Shown here piece by piece: positions 21,652 through 34,923 of a stretch of 60,000 bases of DNA (its first letter is position 1; every line of letters starts with the position of its first letter). The DNA is taken from positions 8,110,084-8,170,083 of the forward strand of contig NC_087072.1 in the NCBI RefSeq assembly GCF_026151205.1. The letters are read 5' to 3'. The translations under genes and the position numbers were made by a program. Below the pieces are notes generated by a model, which was not told where the DNA came from, did not search any database, and saw only the letters and a list, made by a program, of their open reading frames with translations. This DNA is from Bolinopsis microptera (Eukaryota > Ctenophora > Tentaculata > Lobata > Bolinopsidae).

Positions 21652-23154
21652 ATGTCGTGGGCAGTAGTGATTACTCCGTTTGATGGACGCAGAATTACCA
21701 AGGTGGTGGCATTATTTGTTGAAGTTGGGGACACAGTTAAAATAATAGAAAAGGTCAGTCTTTAATAAACAAAGCTCTCGACCTAGATTAATAAATAATA
21801 GGAAGGCATCTTTGACAAATGAGTCATCGTATGAATTCAGACTGACGGCTTCAATGTTGATTCATTGATAAAGATTATAATTAAAACTCATCCTTACTCC
21901 TGTTGACCAGACCTCAGAAAAGTGGTGGCTGTGTACGGACGGAGTTGAGACTGGCTACCTTCCTCCTCACTGCCTCCTAGTTACTCAGCAGGAGGATGGT
22001 GAAGAAGAAGAAGAGGAGGAATCAGAGTTCAGCTCTGTTGATCTGGATATAACCTCCATTCTAAAGTCAGAGAGTGATGATGAAATGAGCTCACCTAGCA
22101 GGTATACAAATTTATTGTTATTGTTCGAGCTTGGTTACATGTCCTTTAAACTTTTAAAGGGGATAAGAGGGCAATGGGGTATTGAACTATTTGTTTCTGT
22201 CCGGTTTCTAATTCAGAATACCACTCACAGTATCCAGCAGTAGTATACAAATAAATTAAAACGAACTATTTCGAAACGAGCTCAGGCCTCAGTCTGTTTC
22301 ACTGGTTCATGGAAAGAGCTATAAGTAAAGTAATATAAATAACGTGGTAAATTCAATCTAGATCAAGTTCAGACAAAAAGGTAAAGTTCAAAGCCGAGCA
22401 CACGGTTCACCTTATCAAGAAAGACAGTGAAATAGGGACTAAAGAACTGGGCAAGGTTCACTTTACTGAACCGATACTGCAAGGTTAATTTTTTAATTTA
22501 TCTAAGTAATTATACTAAGAAGTTTGATTTGTAATTCTAGCTTATCCTATTTTAGTCTGAGAAACCTAATTTTAAATTTACTACTCATAGAAACTTCGTG
22601 ATCTGTAGTCTAAGTATCAAGATAAACTTAGTGAAACAACATTTTAAGTTTACCGATTTAATTTGTTTCAGACGATCCAAATTCAGACAAAAAGGTCCCA
22701 CGAATAAAAAGAAAGGTGTCATTTGGTTTCAGCAAGGATAAATCTTACGGCTACTTTGTCAATCCGCTATATAAAAAATCTTGTGAAACAGAAAAAAACA
22801 AAAAGTAAGAATGATCGCTCAAATCTAAATTACCTCTAAATTTCTTGAAGAAAAAGATTTTCAACTTTTAAATTGAATGCGGTAAAATTCTTTAACACTA
22901 TATGCCCCTAAACCCTTCACTTTAGAAATGCGTGTGACAAGGACGTTTGTAACCAGTGGAGAACCAACACCCACACTGACTGCTACAACCTGAACCAGTT
23001 TAGAGAGAAGGGCCTCCCCACCTCTGGCAGCGAGCCAGAGCCCGGGTTCATATCCAGCTCTGTGGGGTTTGTGACCGGTCTGTGTGGTGGGCGACGGAGG
23101 GAGACTGACATGAGGGGCTTCAACCTCATGGCGTTCATTATATCAGGAGAGTAG
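21652..23154 (+). CDS. SH3-domain protein, five exons, 258 aa
   Basis: Exons 21652-21753, 21911-22101, 22362-22483, 22672-22804 and 22926-23154. Every junction is GT-AG and phases agree, giving 259 codons with a TAG stop. Residues about 3-57 form an SH3 fold across the first intron: AVVITPFDG, LFVEVGDTVKIIEK, then EKWWLCTDG and GYLPPHCLLV, which hold the expected acidic/WW and G-x-P positions. A Glu-rich patch follows (EDGEEEEEEE), then a Ser/Asp linker, two Lys-rich segments with SDKK.KFK and IKRKVSFGFSKDKSYGY, and a Cys-containing tail. SH3 domains bind proline-rich peptides, so an adaptor role is likely, but the family is unknown to me. The last exon is partly duplicated downstream. An AATAAA lies near 23518. 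Confidence 0.77.
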
Positions 23155-23250
23155 TGGTTATGTGCTCTGTGGTGGGAGACGGAGGGAGACTGACATGAGG
23201 GGCTTCAACCTCATGGCGTTCATTATATCAGGAGAGTAGTGGTTATGTGG
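23081..23250 (+). repeat. 85-bp tandem duplication over the SH3 gene stop
   Basis: About 85 bases beginning TGTGGTGGG and including the last 24 codons, the TAG stop and following GTGGTTATGTG are repeated once directly downstream. There are only a few differences (GGGCGACGG versus GGGAGACGG). The first stop ends translation, so the second copy lies in the 3' UTR. Confidence 0.88.
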
Positions 23251-25877
23251 TACGGGTATTTAAGGTTGTGTTGCTGCTATAAGCAGTATTGTACACAATA
23301 TACGAGATGGGGTACAGGACACAAGTTGAACAAGATCCTTAATTTAGAAGAAGATTACGAAATTACTGAATTTCTTATTCGCACACCTGTTCTACCATAT
23401 AAGTTCAGCTCAGTTTGACACAAAACGAACAAAACGAACTTCTGACACATGCTGTTTAGGTAACGGTCACCAACACCAAGACTTGTGTACTTGTGTTGGA
23501 ATCTTACTGATTTAATTAAATAAAAACAAAGATTTTACCTGAAGTTTGTTAGACTTGTTGACCAGTTCGCTCCACGATTTGTGTAGGTTCATAACGATGT
23601 CTTCTTTCTGTAAATGTGCATGTCATTAGTTATTTTAATCTAGTTCGAAGTATCTTGTTGTATTTATTGATTGTTTTATACATGTTTTTGTTTATTATAA
23701 TTTTTTTAAATACGTATTTACGTCCACGGCCCACAATCCACATGTGTTTAGATACGACATTACTATCACTACTCTTTTGCACAGAGTTTATGCTCCACTT
23801 TTACATGTCAAAGCATTGTTTTATCAATGATAAATCGTTTAAATAAATCACCAAATTGATTTAACAACGAAAATGATTAAATAAGAGTTAGAAATTATGT
23901 AAAATCAAACACAATCAACCACAATCAACGAAAGACAATTCGAAAATAAAAAATGTATCCTAAAGAGATATCAAGTCGCGACAGTTGGGCGACAAAGTTA
24001 AACTTGAGGATACAAAAACGATAGCCTCGATAAATTTAAATCTCAACGAATGGCATGTACAAAAACTTGTAGTCTTACTCTTAGCCATTCTATCATTTGA
24101 TGTAACATTTGATGTAACATTTGATGTAACATGAAATAAGCAACAAGATCGAATAAGAATTATCTTTCGTGGAAACCTTACCCTTGCAATATTTGGTTGG
24201 TAACCTCCTAGCTTTGGCTGGCAGCCATAGTAAAGCTTGCTGACGAGGACTCTTCTTACTAAACTAAACCATGTACTTAACCGTGTTTTGACGTGCTGTA
24301 AGGATACAATGGCTTCCGTATTTAAAATTTTCAAAGGAATTACGTGTTTTTAATGACATGTTTTTGTAACTGTGTAAACTGTTATTAATGCGTCAAATGC
24401 CCATTGATAAATCATCATCAACTTGCCTTGCTAAACTTTATTTTAACTTGCTTTTCTTCAATTGACATTCGAAAGTTTTATTTTATTTGCTTTGATTTAA
24501 TAAACTCATTCTAGGTGGAGGTGAACTTTGAAGGGTGCTCATATTCAGATGTCGAAAAAGAGTAATTTTGTAACCCACATATTTGTTCAAATGTAGCATT
24601 CTTCCACGAGATTATCCAAAATATCCAATCTTATCAGGATTGATATAGTTTATAGAGTTATATTTTGATTGAAATAGAAATGGGAATGAGTGACTGCCCA
24701 TTCGCAATGGAAATCTATTGGATCTGGCTACCAGCCGGCTAATCTTCAATCTTATCATCATGACTATGTTGACAAGCAAAATAGAGCTGGGACGTGATAA
24801 AGGACCACTTATTCGCATTAAAATATTAACTATTCAGTAGACACATGTAATACTACTTTATAAAATATCAATATTACTACAAATATCAATATCAGACGGT
24901 GCAGAAACTGTATAAATGAAATTTATGTAAAAAAGGAAAACTGATAATGAAATAAGCGCGAATATATAGCGAACTTGAAGGCTAAGTATCATTCTCACAC
25001 CTCAACCTTTAAAACTACTGAAACAAATGAAGAGCTTTAAAACCTTCGGTCATCTGCTTCACTTGCACAATGATAAACTAGCAGCCGTAATGGAAATTTG
25101 AAAACATTTGAAAACATTTGAAAACATTTGAGATTCATTCTGAACGAGACCGTTTGAGGTAATAACCAGACATTAATAAATGCCAATTCAAAACAATGCA
25201 TAATTTTAATTAAGTGTGCAAGTAGCTATAAGGTAACAAAGTAATCTTGCGATTTTGTTATGCAGGACGAGATAAAGTAAGTAAGATGTACTTACGTTTG
25301 CACTTTGCGGCGTGGTTTTATTTGTATTACTTTTAAATGTAGGAGTAGTAATAAAAGAGTAAAGTATTGGCAGGAAAGTGGTTAGAAAGATCTCGAATTG
25401 TTGGTGATGCACTCTAAAATCTTTTGAATTTCTATCAATTACATCGGTCATGATCATTCATTGTCAGAACTCTAATATTGAATATTGTGAATATTGTGAA
25501 CACATTAACGGGACAAAAATAAAATATTCCGTCCTGTCGTCTTACTAACTTACAAAGAGTGGTCACTATTGATTCTTGGGAAAACGTTAAATCTCGGGTA
25601 ATATCGGACGAAACACTTTACATTTACATGACTGAACACAGTTTTGAAAAAATGAGCAGGTCATACGATTCGAAAAAAATAACTGTTTTTCAGAAGAAAA
25701 AAAAACTTTCATCTAAAAACATGATCACTGCTCTCATGATCTGCTAAATCTGAAAAATAATGTTGTCACGCGTCAACTGGAGACCGCCTGATAGTCTCTC
25801 ACCATGTCATAGAATAATGACAACGTAGCATGTATGATACATTAAACAATGTGTATCATAAGACGACTTACTCCGAC
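23251..25877. other. Gene-poor region with small repeats
   Basis: No exon is supported. A 12-mer (CATTTGATGTAA) occurs three times at about 24094-24130 and GAAAACATTT three times near 25098-25130. An open minus-strand frame at 23960-24334 has no domain likeness and runs through the 12-mer repeats, so it is not called. Confidence 0.45.
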
Positions 25878-26111
25878 TTAAGTCGGCTTCTTGGTCCGAG
25901 CAACTACAATTCCTCGCCACACGTCGCGGTCAAGCATAACAGATCTTATCTCTTCAACACAGGAAAGGCTGGTGTCCTTCTTTAGCATGTCCAGAAACGT
26001 AAGGTGGGGCCTCCCCGGTCTCCTGTATCCATGCTGAGGAGCTTGATAAAGTTTCAAATCGGTACTGTCACGCGCGTGATCACCAATATCTAAATAGCTA
26101 AATGTTGACAA
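25878..26111 (-). pseudogene. Non-LTR retrotransposon C-terminal fragment
   Basis: The minus-strand frame carries RRPGRPHLTFLDMLKKDTSL followed by VEEIRSVMLDRDVWRGIV. The G-R-P/LKKDTG.../M.DRD.WR pattern is the tail found after the reverse transcriptase of several endonuclease-type non-LTR elements in animals. Only this tail is present. Confidence 0.65.
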
Positions 26112-26262
26112 ACGACTTTTGTTAAAACATTTATTCAGATTTCAAGATGAGTCTAATCTTTTTAATTTCAGCCTCACCTTTACTAATACTTTATCTGTTC
26201 GTTCTTTGGTGTTCTAAGGTGAATTCTAATGAACTGTAGATTGGGCTGCAGATAAGCTTATC

Positions 26263-26295
26263 AGGTAACCAGGTAACCAGGTAACCAGGTAACCA
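26263..26295. repeat. AGGTAACC octamer repeat, four copies
   Basis: Four exact head-to-tail octamers, flanked by related phrases GATAAGCTTATC and GATAAGGTTATC on the two sides. Confidence 0.85.
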
Positions 26296-26608
26296 GATGT
26301 AGATAAGGTTATCAGGATTGGTCGATGAGGGGTTCTGTTACTGGTTTTACAACACAACAGCGCGTCGTAAACTCAATATTTAATATAAATAAAGATTGAA
26401 GCTCTGAGTCTTCATCTGATAACAATTCGTTGTAGTATGAAAAATAATGGAACAATTCTTCTGATTGAACTTATCAAGTAAAAACTGTAATACGATGCAG
26501 GGAAAGAATGATAATATTTAAAATATAAACTTTTATAACAGTGTTAATTCTTAATTCTTCCACAGTACGTACTAGTCGTCCTTGTAAAGTTTCAGTTAGT
26601 AAACGTGG

Positions 26609-27538
26609 ATGATGATTCTACCGTTCGTGTTTCTTACTGTTCTCATAGCGTTATCATCTGGTGCACCTGATCATGACAACTTGCAGATGAAATTCACAGC
26701 ACTCAAGTTCACCGAGGATCCAAATAGCTACTTCCAATTTCGTCCAGATTTCAGCCCATTCACTCACGTCATCTCCGTTTGCGGGTGGATCAAGTCCCTT
26801 GGATCCTCGGAGTACCCTACAATTCTCCACTATGGTCACTACGAGCTGACTCTCCTGGATAACGGGAGATGGGTCTGTATCCTAGGATCCTGTACTCACA
26901 TGTCCAGTAAGCTCCACGTGACCAAGAACACGTGGTACCACACGTGCGTTGTCTGGAGTACCTCCTCCAGTTCTCACAAGTACTACGTGGACGGTGAACT
27001 GCTTGGCACTCTGCCAACAAGATCGGACAGGCTGCTGAAGACAGGGGGAGAACTCACAGTGGGGAACTGGGGAGGAGATTATTACAAAACCCACCAGTTC
27101 GGAGGGGAACTATTCTATTTGAACTTCTACGCTAAAGAAATGTCTGCGGAGGAAGTGAGGAGGATGGTGTCAGGTGGGATGTGTGGTAACATGTTTCTGG
27201 ATGAGCACGAGGATGCTCGTATTCTAGGGTGGGAGGAGATATTAGAACAATCCCGGAGTGGAACTGTTACAGAGGTGGATATGACTGGGGAGTGTGTTTC
27301 TACTTTGATAGCACAGGCTATCGGAAAACTAAGGGCTGGTGATACAGATAAGCAGGAAGATAAAGAAACTGAAGTGGAGGCAGCAGAAACTAAGCTTAAT
27401 GATCACACTGAACATACGGAGATGAGTCTGAAGCAGGATCTAGAAAATGTTTCCAAGCAGCTTCAAGATGTTAAACAAGAGCTCAGTAGAACGAAAGGAG
27501 AACTGATTGAGTGTAGGGAAATGATTCAAGAAAATTAG
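26609..27538 (+). CDS. Secreted pentraxin/LamG-like protein with coiled-coil tail, 309 aa
   Basis: A single exon. Residues 1-19 (MMILPFVFLTVLIALSSGA) are a signal peptide. Residues about 28-215 form a concanavalin-like jelly roll of pentraxin/LamG type: YFQFRPDFSPFT, ISVCGWIKSLG, NTWYHTCVVWS, KYYVDGELLGTL, then FGGELFYLNFYAKEMSAEEV. The CGW...WYHTC cysteines match the conserved pentraxin disulfide. The last about 80 residues are charged heptads (LKQDLENVSKQLQDVKQEL), a coiled coil that would oligomerise the protein. Family members bind ligands outside the cell, often with calcium, in innate recognition; a similar role here is inference. TTCTTCCACAG about 40 bases upstream marks a probable 5' UTR splice acceptor. 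Shadow frames on both strands are ignored. Confidence 0.85.
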   Translation: MMILPFVFLTVLIALSSGAPDHDNLQMKFTALKFTEDPNSYFQFRPDFSPFTHVISVCGWIKSLGSSEYPTILHYGHYELTLLDNGRWVCILGSCTHMSSKLHVTKNTWYHTCVVWSTSSSSHKYYVDGELLGTLPTRSDRLLKTGGELTVGNWGGDYYKTHQFGGELFYLNFYAKEMSAEEVRRMVSGGMCGNMFLDEHEDARILGWEEILEQSRSGTVTEVDMTGECVSTLIAQAIGKLRAGDTDKQEDKETEVEAAETKLNDHTEHTEMSLKQDLENVSKQLQDVKQELSRTKGELIECREMIQEN

Positions 27539-28084
27539 GTGCGTATAATTATTCATTTTGTAATTGTTATTTACCTTTAAGATTGAGGTTTAAGCACTTA
27601 CTTGTAATTATTTCCGATTTTTCATGCCATTATAACATACTAGTGTAACCCGTGCCTACGGCCGGGAAAGTATAAACCCGCCTATTATATTCGAAAACAC
27701 GCATTACATTATCTTCTCGAATGTATCAATTTTATAAAATAAGTTAATTTCAACTAGGGAAATATAAATTGAAGTTAATGTTTTGGGGACGTTTGTGTGT
27801 TTTTTGTGTGTATTTTATTGTGAGTATTTAAAACAAGATAGGGACTATAATTGTAACGGTTTAAGTGTATACGTCTGTATTAATGTTGCCTCCGATTTCA
27901 CTACACTGACAACATTCACTTTTTATTTTTTGTGTTATTTTTTACTTGAGATCTCATATCATAAAATTTTACCATCGCGATACGGGTATTAATTTACCTC
28001 CCAGCGGTGAGACACCGCTTCCCTCCATCGCCATGTTTGAAGCTCTCCCATCATCTGTTCTACTTCAGAGGGAAGTGATTTATT
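27539..28084. other. 3' flank of pentraxin-like gene
   Basis: No exon found. ACTAGTGTAACCCGTGCC at about 27640 resembles the start of the R1 repeat family (CTAGCAGGAACCCGT) and may be the end of another small element. Confidence 0.4.
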
Positions 28085-28148
28085 TTATATTTTAAAATTG
28101 TTATTATTCCAGTATATATACTGGAATAATAACAATTTTAAAATATAA
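28085..28148. repeat. Perfect 64-bp palindrome
   Basis: Arms of 32 bases are exactly complementary about a centre at 28116/28117 (CCAGTATATATACTGG). There is no spacer. It overlaps the next palindrome by four bases. Confidence 0.9.
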
Positions 28149-28296
28149 CTTGGCAATGCCAATAGACCTCAAGAATGATTTTACACGATTTTTTTACACG
28201 ATTAGAAAATTTATTTGTTATAACAAATAAATTTTCTAATCGTGTAAAAAAATCGTGTAAAATCATTCTTGAGGTCTATTGGCATTGCCAAGTTAT
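28145..28296. repeat. Perfect 152-bp palindrome
   Basis: Two 76-base arms are exact reverse complements about the centre TTGTTA|TAACAA at 28220/28221. I compared the arms base by base and found no mismatch. The frame at 28175-28363 merely reads through it. Confidence 0.92.
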
Positions 28297-28414
28297 TTTA
28301 TTATGTAGCAAATCTGTTATTGGGGGAGAGAGAACGAGAATGGGAGAGAGGGAGAAAACGTAAGACACTTAAGTATCACATTTTGGTCACAAAATGATCG
28401 ATTAAACCACTTAC

Positions 28415-28563
28415 CAGGGACAAAAGGAAATCGCGGCATGTACGGAATCGCGATTTGTCCCATTATTTGCGACAAATTTTATGTATAGTTTAATGTATAG
28501 TCTGTTAAAAATCGAGGTATCGCGAATTTTGGTCAAAATAATCTTGAAATCCTTTTGTCCCTG
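28415..28563. mobile_element. hAT-type MITE, family 2, copy C
   Basis: 149 bp with exact inverse ends CAGGGACAAAAGG and CCTTTTGTCCCTG. CCACTTAC flanks it on both sides (28407-28414 and 28564-28571), an 8-bp target duplication. The interior is near-identical to copy B at 7721, so transposition was recent. Confidence 0.92.
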
Positions 28564-28571
28564 CCACTTAC

Positions 28572-29797
28572 CACCGACCGATTTAAAAAAACTCAATCAT
28601 TTGGCTTCGTCAGAGTTTTGTCGGCACTATACCGAAAAAAAAACCAGTCACATATCTCTTAGTCTTACCGTTTTCTTGATTTAACCATTCGTAAATTACA
28701 GACAGACACACGCGCATTTATTGAGATTATTAGTATAGATGACACTACGACAGTCTATCGTTAGACCGACTTACTTACTGGCATATCGGGAATTAATTAA
28801 ATATAAATCAGATTATTCAGAAACTAGTTATTTACCCTGATTTTGCTGTCTGCTGCATTTTTAAAAAAATGTAAATTTCAGGTGAACTGGAAGAGGTGGC
28901 AGGGACGAGAGATCTAAATGGTGTCTAAATTGAGATTGTGAGAAATGATAGCTGAGCGTAATTGTTTGATTGATGTTGATATTTTCAATCTCGAGCTTCA
29001 GCGTCCATCGTTGTTTAAAAATTGCAAAAACATGCATGATTTGCGGTCTAGAGTAGTTCTGAGCAACATCAAAACAGTGGTACGCGGTTTTTAGAAATCG
29101 TTATATTCATAATTAAAACTCTTTCTATTTTCAAGTTTAACAGTACATTTGTTAAAATGACCGCAGATATTATAGCAGCTTATATTATATTCAACAGGTG
29201 GTAGAATATATTATGTGTGACAGTATAATTACATTCTATTTTACAAAATGATTTAAAGTTGTATCCAAGAACCATGGTAACATATTATCAAATAAACTTT
29301 TTTGATAACATTCTAATTTTTCAGTGCATAAATATAATTTTATACGACAAGTTTATCTTTAAGATTTAAGATTCTTAATATTTAGTATGATTTTCTACCC
29401 AGAGAAATTCTGAGCGGAGTCAAAACAGCGGTATGCTTTTTTTTGAAATTTGAAATTTTCCGATTTTTACCACTTTCTTTTCAATTTTAATAACTTACAT
29501 CTGTTAACATGTAAAATGACCGCTCAAATTAAAACAGTTTTATATTCATTGTGGTGCAATATAAATTTGATTATATAAATTTGATTATGTACAATTACAG
29601 TCTATTTTACAAAATAATTTAAAGTGCAACCAAGGTAACATATCAAAATAAACCTTTGTGATAAAACTTTTCGGTGCATATCTGAAATAGATAACTAACA
29701 AAATCCTAACATTGATTCACAAACATTGCTCAGAAAACAGCACCTTATTCCAGTTCAAACTACCAAACTACTCAATCTGATAACACCACCAGAGACA
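28572..29797. repeat. Gene-free region with a diverged ~350-bp duplication
   Basis: The part near 29055-29390 is echoed at 29405-29690. TTCTGAGC...TCAAAACAG.GGTA, then TTGTTAA/TGTTAAC..AAAATGACCGC, TCTATTTTACAAAATAATTT-type sequence and a TATCAAAATAAAC-type phrase occur in the same order in both halves. Similarity is moderate, so the event is old. No coding frame survives in either half. Confidence 0.5.
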
Positions 29798-31041
29798 CCT
29801 GCAGCGGCTTTAAGTAGCAGGCTCCTTGTTTCCAGGAGTCGCCCTCTTAGAGCCCGCCCCACCTGCAGCAGCTTTAAGTAGCAGGCTCCTTGTTTCCAGG
29901 AGTCCCCCTCATAGAGCCCGCCCCACCTGCAGCAGCTTTAGGGAGCAGGCTCCTTGTTTCCAGGAGTCGCCCTCTTAGAGCCCGCATCACCTGCAGCAGC
30001 TTTAGGGAGCAGGCTCTTTGTTCCCAGGAGTCGCCCTCTTAGAGCCCGCCCCACCTGCAGCAGCTTTAAGTAGCAGGTTCCTTGTTTCCAGGAGTCCCCC
30101 TCTTAGAGCCCGCCCCACCTGCAGCAGCTTTAGGGAGCAGGCTCCTTGTTTCCAGGAGTCCCCCTCTTAGAGCCCGCCCCACCTGCAGCAGCTTTAGGGA
30201 GCAGGCTCCTTGTTTCCAGGAGTCGCCCTCTTAGAGCCCGCATCACCTGCAGCAGCTTTAGGGAGCAGGCTCCTTGTTTCCAGGAGTCGCCCTCTTAGAG
30301 CCCGCCCCACCTGCAGCGGCTTTAGGGAGCAGGCTCCTTGTTTCCAGGAGTCGCCCTCTTAGAGCCCGCATCACCTGCAGCAGCTTTAGGGAGCAGGCTC
30401 CTTGTTTCCAGGAGTCGCCCTCTTAGAGCCCGCCCCACCTGCAGCGGCTTTAGGGAGCAGGCTCCTTGTTTCCAGGAGTCGCCCTCTTAGAGCCCGCATC
30501 ACCTGCAGCAGCTTAACTTTAGGGAGCAGGTTCCTTGTTTCCAGGAGTCGCCCTCTTAGAGCCCGCCCCACCTGCAGCGGCTTTAGGGAGCAGGCTCCTT
30601 GTTTCCAGGAGTCGCCCTCTTAGAGCCCGCATCACCTGCAGCAGCTTTAGGGAGCAGGCTCCTTGTTTCCAGGAGTCGCCCTCTTAGAGCCCGCATCACC
30701 TGCAGCAGCTTTAGGGAGCAGGCTCCTTGTTTTCAGGAGTCGCCCTCTTAGAGCCCGCATCACCTGCAGCAGCTTTAGGGAGCAGGCTCCTTGTTTCCAG
30801 GAGTCGCCCTCTTAGAGCCCGCATCACCTGCAGCAGCTTTAGGGAGCAGGCTCCTTGTTTTCAGGAGTCGCCCTCTTAGAGCCCGCATCACCTGCAGCAG
30901 CTTTAGGGAGCAGGCTCCTTGTTTTCAGGAGTCGCCCTCTTAGAGCCCGCCACACCTGCAGCAGCTTTAAGTAGCAGGCTCCTTGTTTCCAGGAGTCGCC
31001 CTCTTAGAGCCCGGCACACCTGCAGCGGCTTTAGGGAGCAC
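29798..31041. repeat. 64-bp satellite, about 19 copies
   Basis: The unit runs from CCTGCAGCAGCTTTAGGGAG through CAGGCTCCTTGTTTCCAGGA to GCCCTCTTAGAGCCCGC, with 64-base spacing. One unit carries a 4-base insertion (near 30510). Variants alternate (GGGAG or AAGTAG; GCATCAC or GCCCCAC). Each unit can fold (CTCC...GGAG). The period is not a multiple of three, so the open frames here are accidental. On the minus strand the array starts exactly at the 3' edge of the exon at 31042-31164. Confidence 0.93.
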
Positions 31042-31164
31042 CTTCTTGAAGGAGAGGAGCCACCTACACAGCTCCGTCTGGTTCTGAGGTACACTTGTCA
31101 CTGTGAAGAGGTTCTCTAGGATTGAGAGTTTCTCCGAGGAGAGCGAGTCTGGCTGTTCTAGAAC
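31042..31164 (-). CDS. Isolated exon of an unidentified minus-strand gene
   Basis: On the minus strand CTCCCTCCTCCCTCAG precedes and GTGCTCC follows a 123-base open block of exactly 41 codons in phase 0. It encodes a mixed helical segment beginning VLEQPDSLSSEKLSIL and ending CRWLLSFKK. Codon use is balanced (CTC/CTG Leu, GAG Glu), unlike the surrounding sequence. No neighbouring exon was found: downstream lies the 64-bp satellite and upstream is AT-rich spacer with a GGCACCATTT hairpin at about 31244-31317. It may be part of a long-intron gene or a stranded exon. Product unknown. Confidence 0.45.
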
Positions 31165-31867
31165 CTGAGGGAGGAGGGAGGTGGTTAATTTAATAGATAA
31201 TATAATATGTTCATATTTACAACTTAAATACATTGCTGCACGGAGGCACCATTTAGGGGCGAGGGTGCGGATTCTGTAAGTCCTGCGGAATCGCATAATT
31301 TGCCGCACCAAATGGTGCCACTGCATGATCAACAACCATGGTTGGTTAATCTTTGCGGAGTCATATAATTTATATTTTCCGGAACATGCACCTGCATGAC
31401 TTACTCAGAAACTACCTAGGAACTGGTATGGTAGTTACTATGAAATTGCGATTACAGCCCAATATCGAGTTCTATCTCTGGTATCCCGGACCAGCTCCCT
31501 TTGTTTGATTCATTTTGCCAGCCTGCACTAACTATCGAGAAGTTAGTAAGGGGGGTCTCAAACTTCTAGATGGAAGAACATATTATTTCATAGTATTTGC
31601 AGCATAAAGAGAGGTGTGCTCTAGATGCTGTGTAGAGTAGTTCGAGCGGAACACTAAGCTCGTTAAAACGCTACCTTAGCTAAATTATATTGTGTACTCA
31701 TGTTTCCATTCAGAGGCTTCAATTTAATATTTCCGAAAACTTTAACACTTGAATAGTCATATAACATCTTGATTTGCTGTACGTGATCTTGCAGATTTGT
31801 TTGCTAATGTTCCGCCTGGTAATCTTACTAAACCAGCTAGCTTCTTCGTACAGCTCTACCAGGAGAA
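31165..31867. other. Intergenic region, no gene recognised
   Basis: Contains an inverted pair GGCACCATTT / AAATGGTGCC (31244 and about 31308) spanning about 75 bases, possibly a small element. The last part should hold the promoter of the gene at 31868. Confidence 0.4.
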
Positions 31868-34076
<2,209 letters not shown>

Positions 34077-34919
34077 GTAAGTGTTTTTTTAATTAGTTAA
34101 ATATTAATTCACTAATTAGATTAATATTCTAATAATTATTGTATGATGTGTTACATTATCACGTGATAGGTGTTATGAGGTAGTAGGACTAGGTTAGGGT
34201 GAATTCTGACGAGGTAACAAGTCAAGTTCTTCAGATAGCTCTGCTCCCTTAACACAGATATACAGATTCTTTTAACTAACTCCTTATTATAAACTTGAGT
34301 AACGAATGACTCACAAATTACCTAACGTCCGATGAATTTAAAAAAGTATCAGACAAAACTCCAATAAAAGAAGGTCACGTGACATTTTAAAGTGGAACAG
34401 CTGTCACATTAAGCTGATAACTGACGCCCATGTGCATTGTGCACTATTTATAAGTCTCTGCGAGTGGTCTATAAAAACAATTTCATGGCAATAATTCTCA
34501 TCATGTCTCGACTATAATATTTCTAATATGTTACACCCTCATTACATCCACAGTTCAAACTGGAAATTTCGGGCCGGTAATTTTCTACATCATTTAACAT
34601 GTCAAATAAGATAGAGAACATTTAAATAAACATTTAATACTCTGTATTTTTGCTAATATTTGTTATAAATAAATAAATACAAAGTCATAACAGCGCCCAA
34701 AGTCGAGGCCCAGGTGGCACGATCATCCTAATTGGCACGAAAAATCAAATTTATAGATTTCAGTAACTCATCAGCGTAATTGTAACCGTTGGGCTAGACA
34801 TTTTTCATTGTTTCAGCTGTTTGACTATTTTTTAAGTATTCCAACTATTTAAAGCATTGCTTCTTGTCTTGCATTGTTCCTAGTTCTATTTCCTTTTAGT
34901 ATTTATCAAGGATCAGGGT
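34077..34919. other. Region downstream of the lectin-like exons
   Basis: No further exon of the preceding gene was identified. AT-rich spacer with nothing else to report. Confidence 0.4.
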
Positions 34920-34923
34920 TTAA

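Noticed and set aside
23960-24334. 124-codon minus-strand frame
   Set aside because: No domain likeness, runs through a 12-mer repeat giving SNVT repeats, and lacks splice or start support.
29798-31041. CRISPR-like regular spacing
   Set aside because: The 64-bp units are contiguous with no unique spacers, and the genome is eukaryotic, so this is a satellite.
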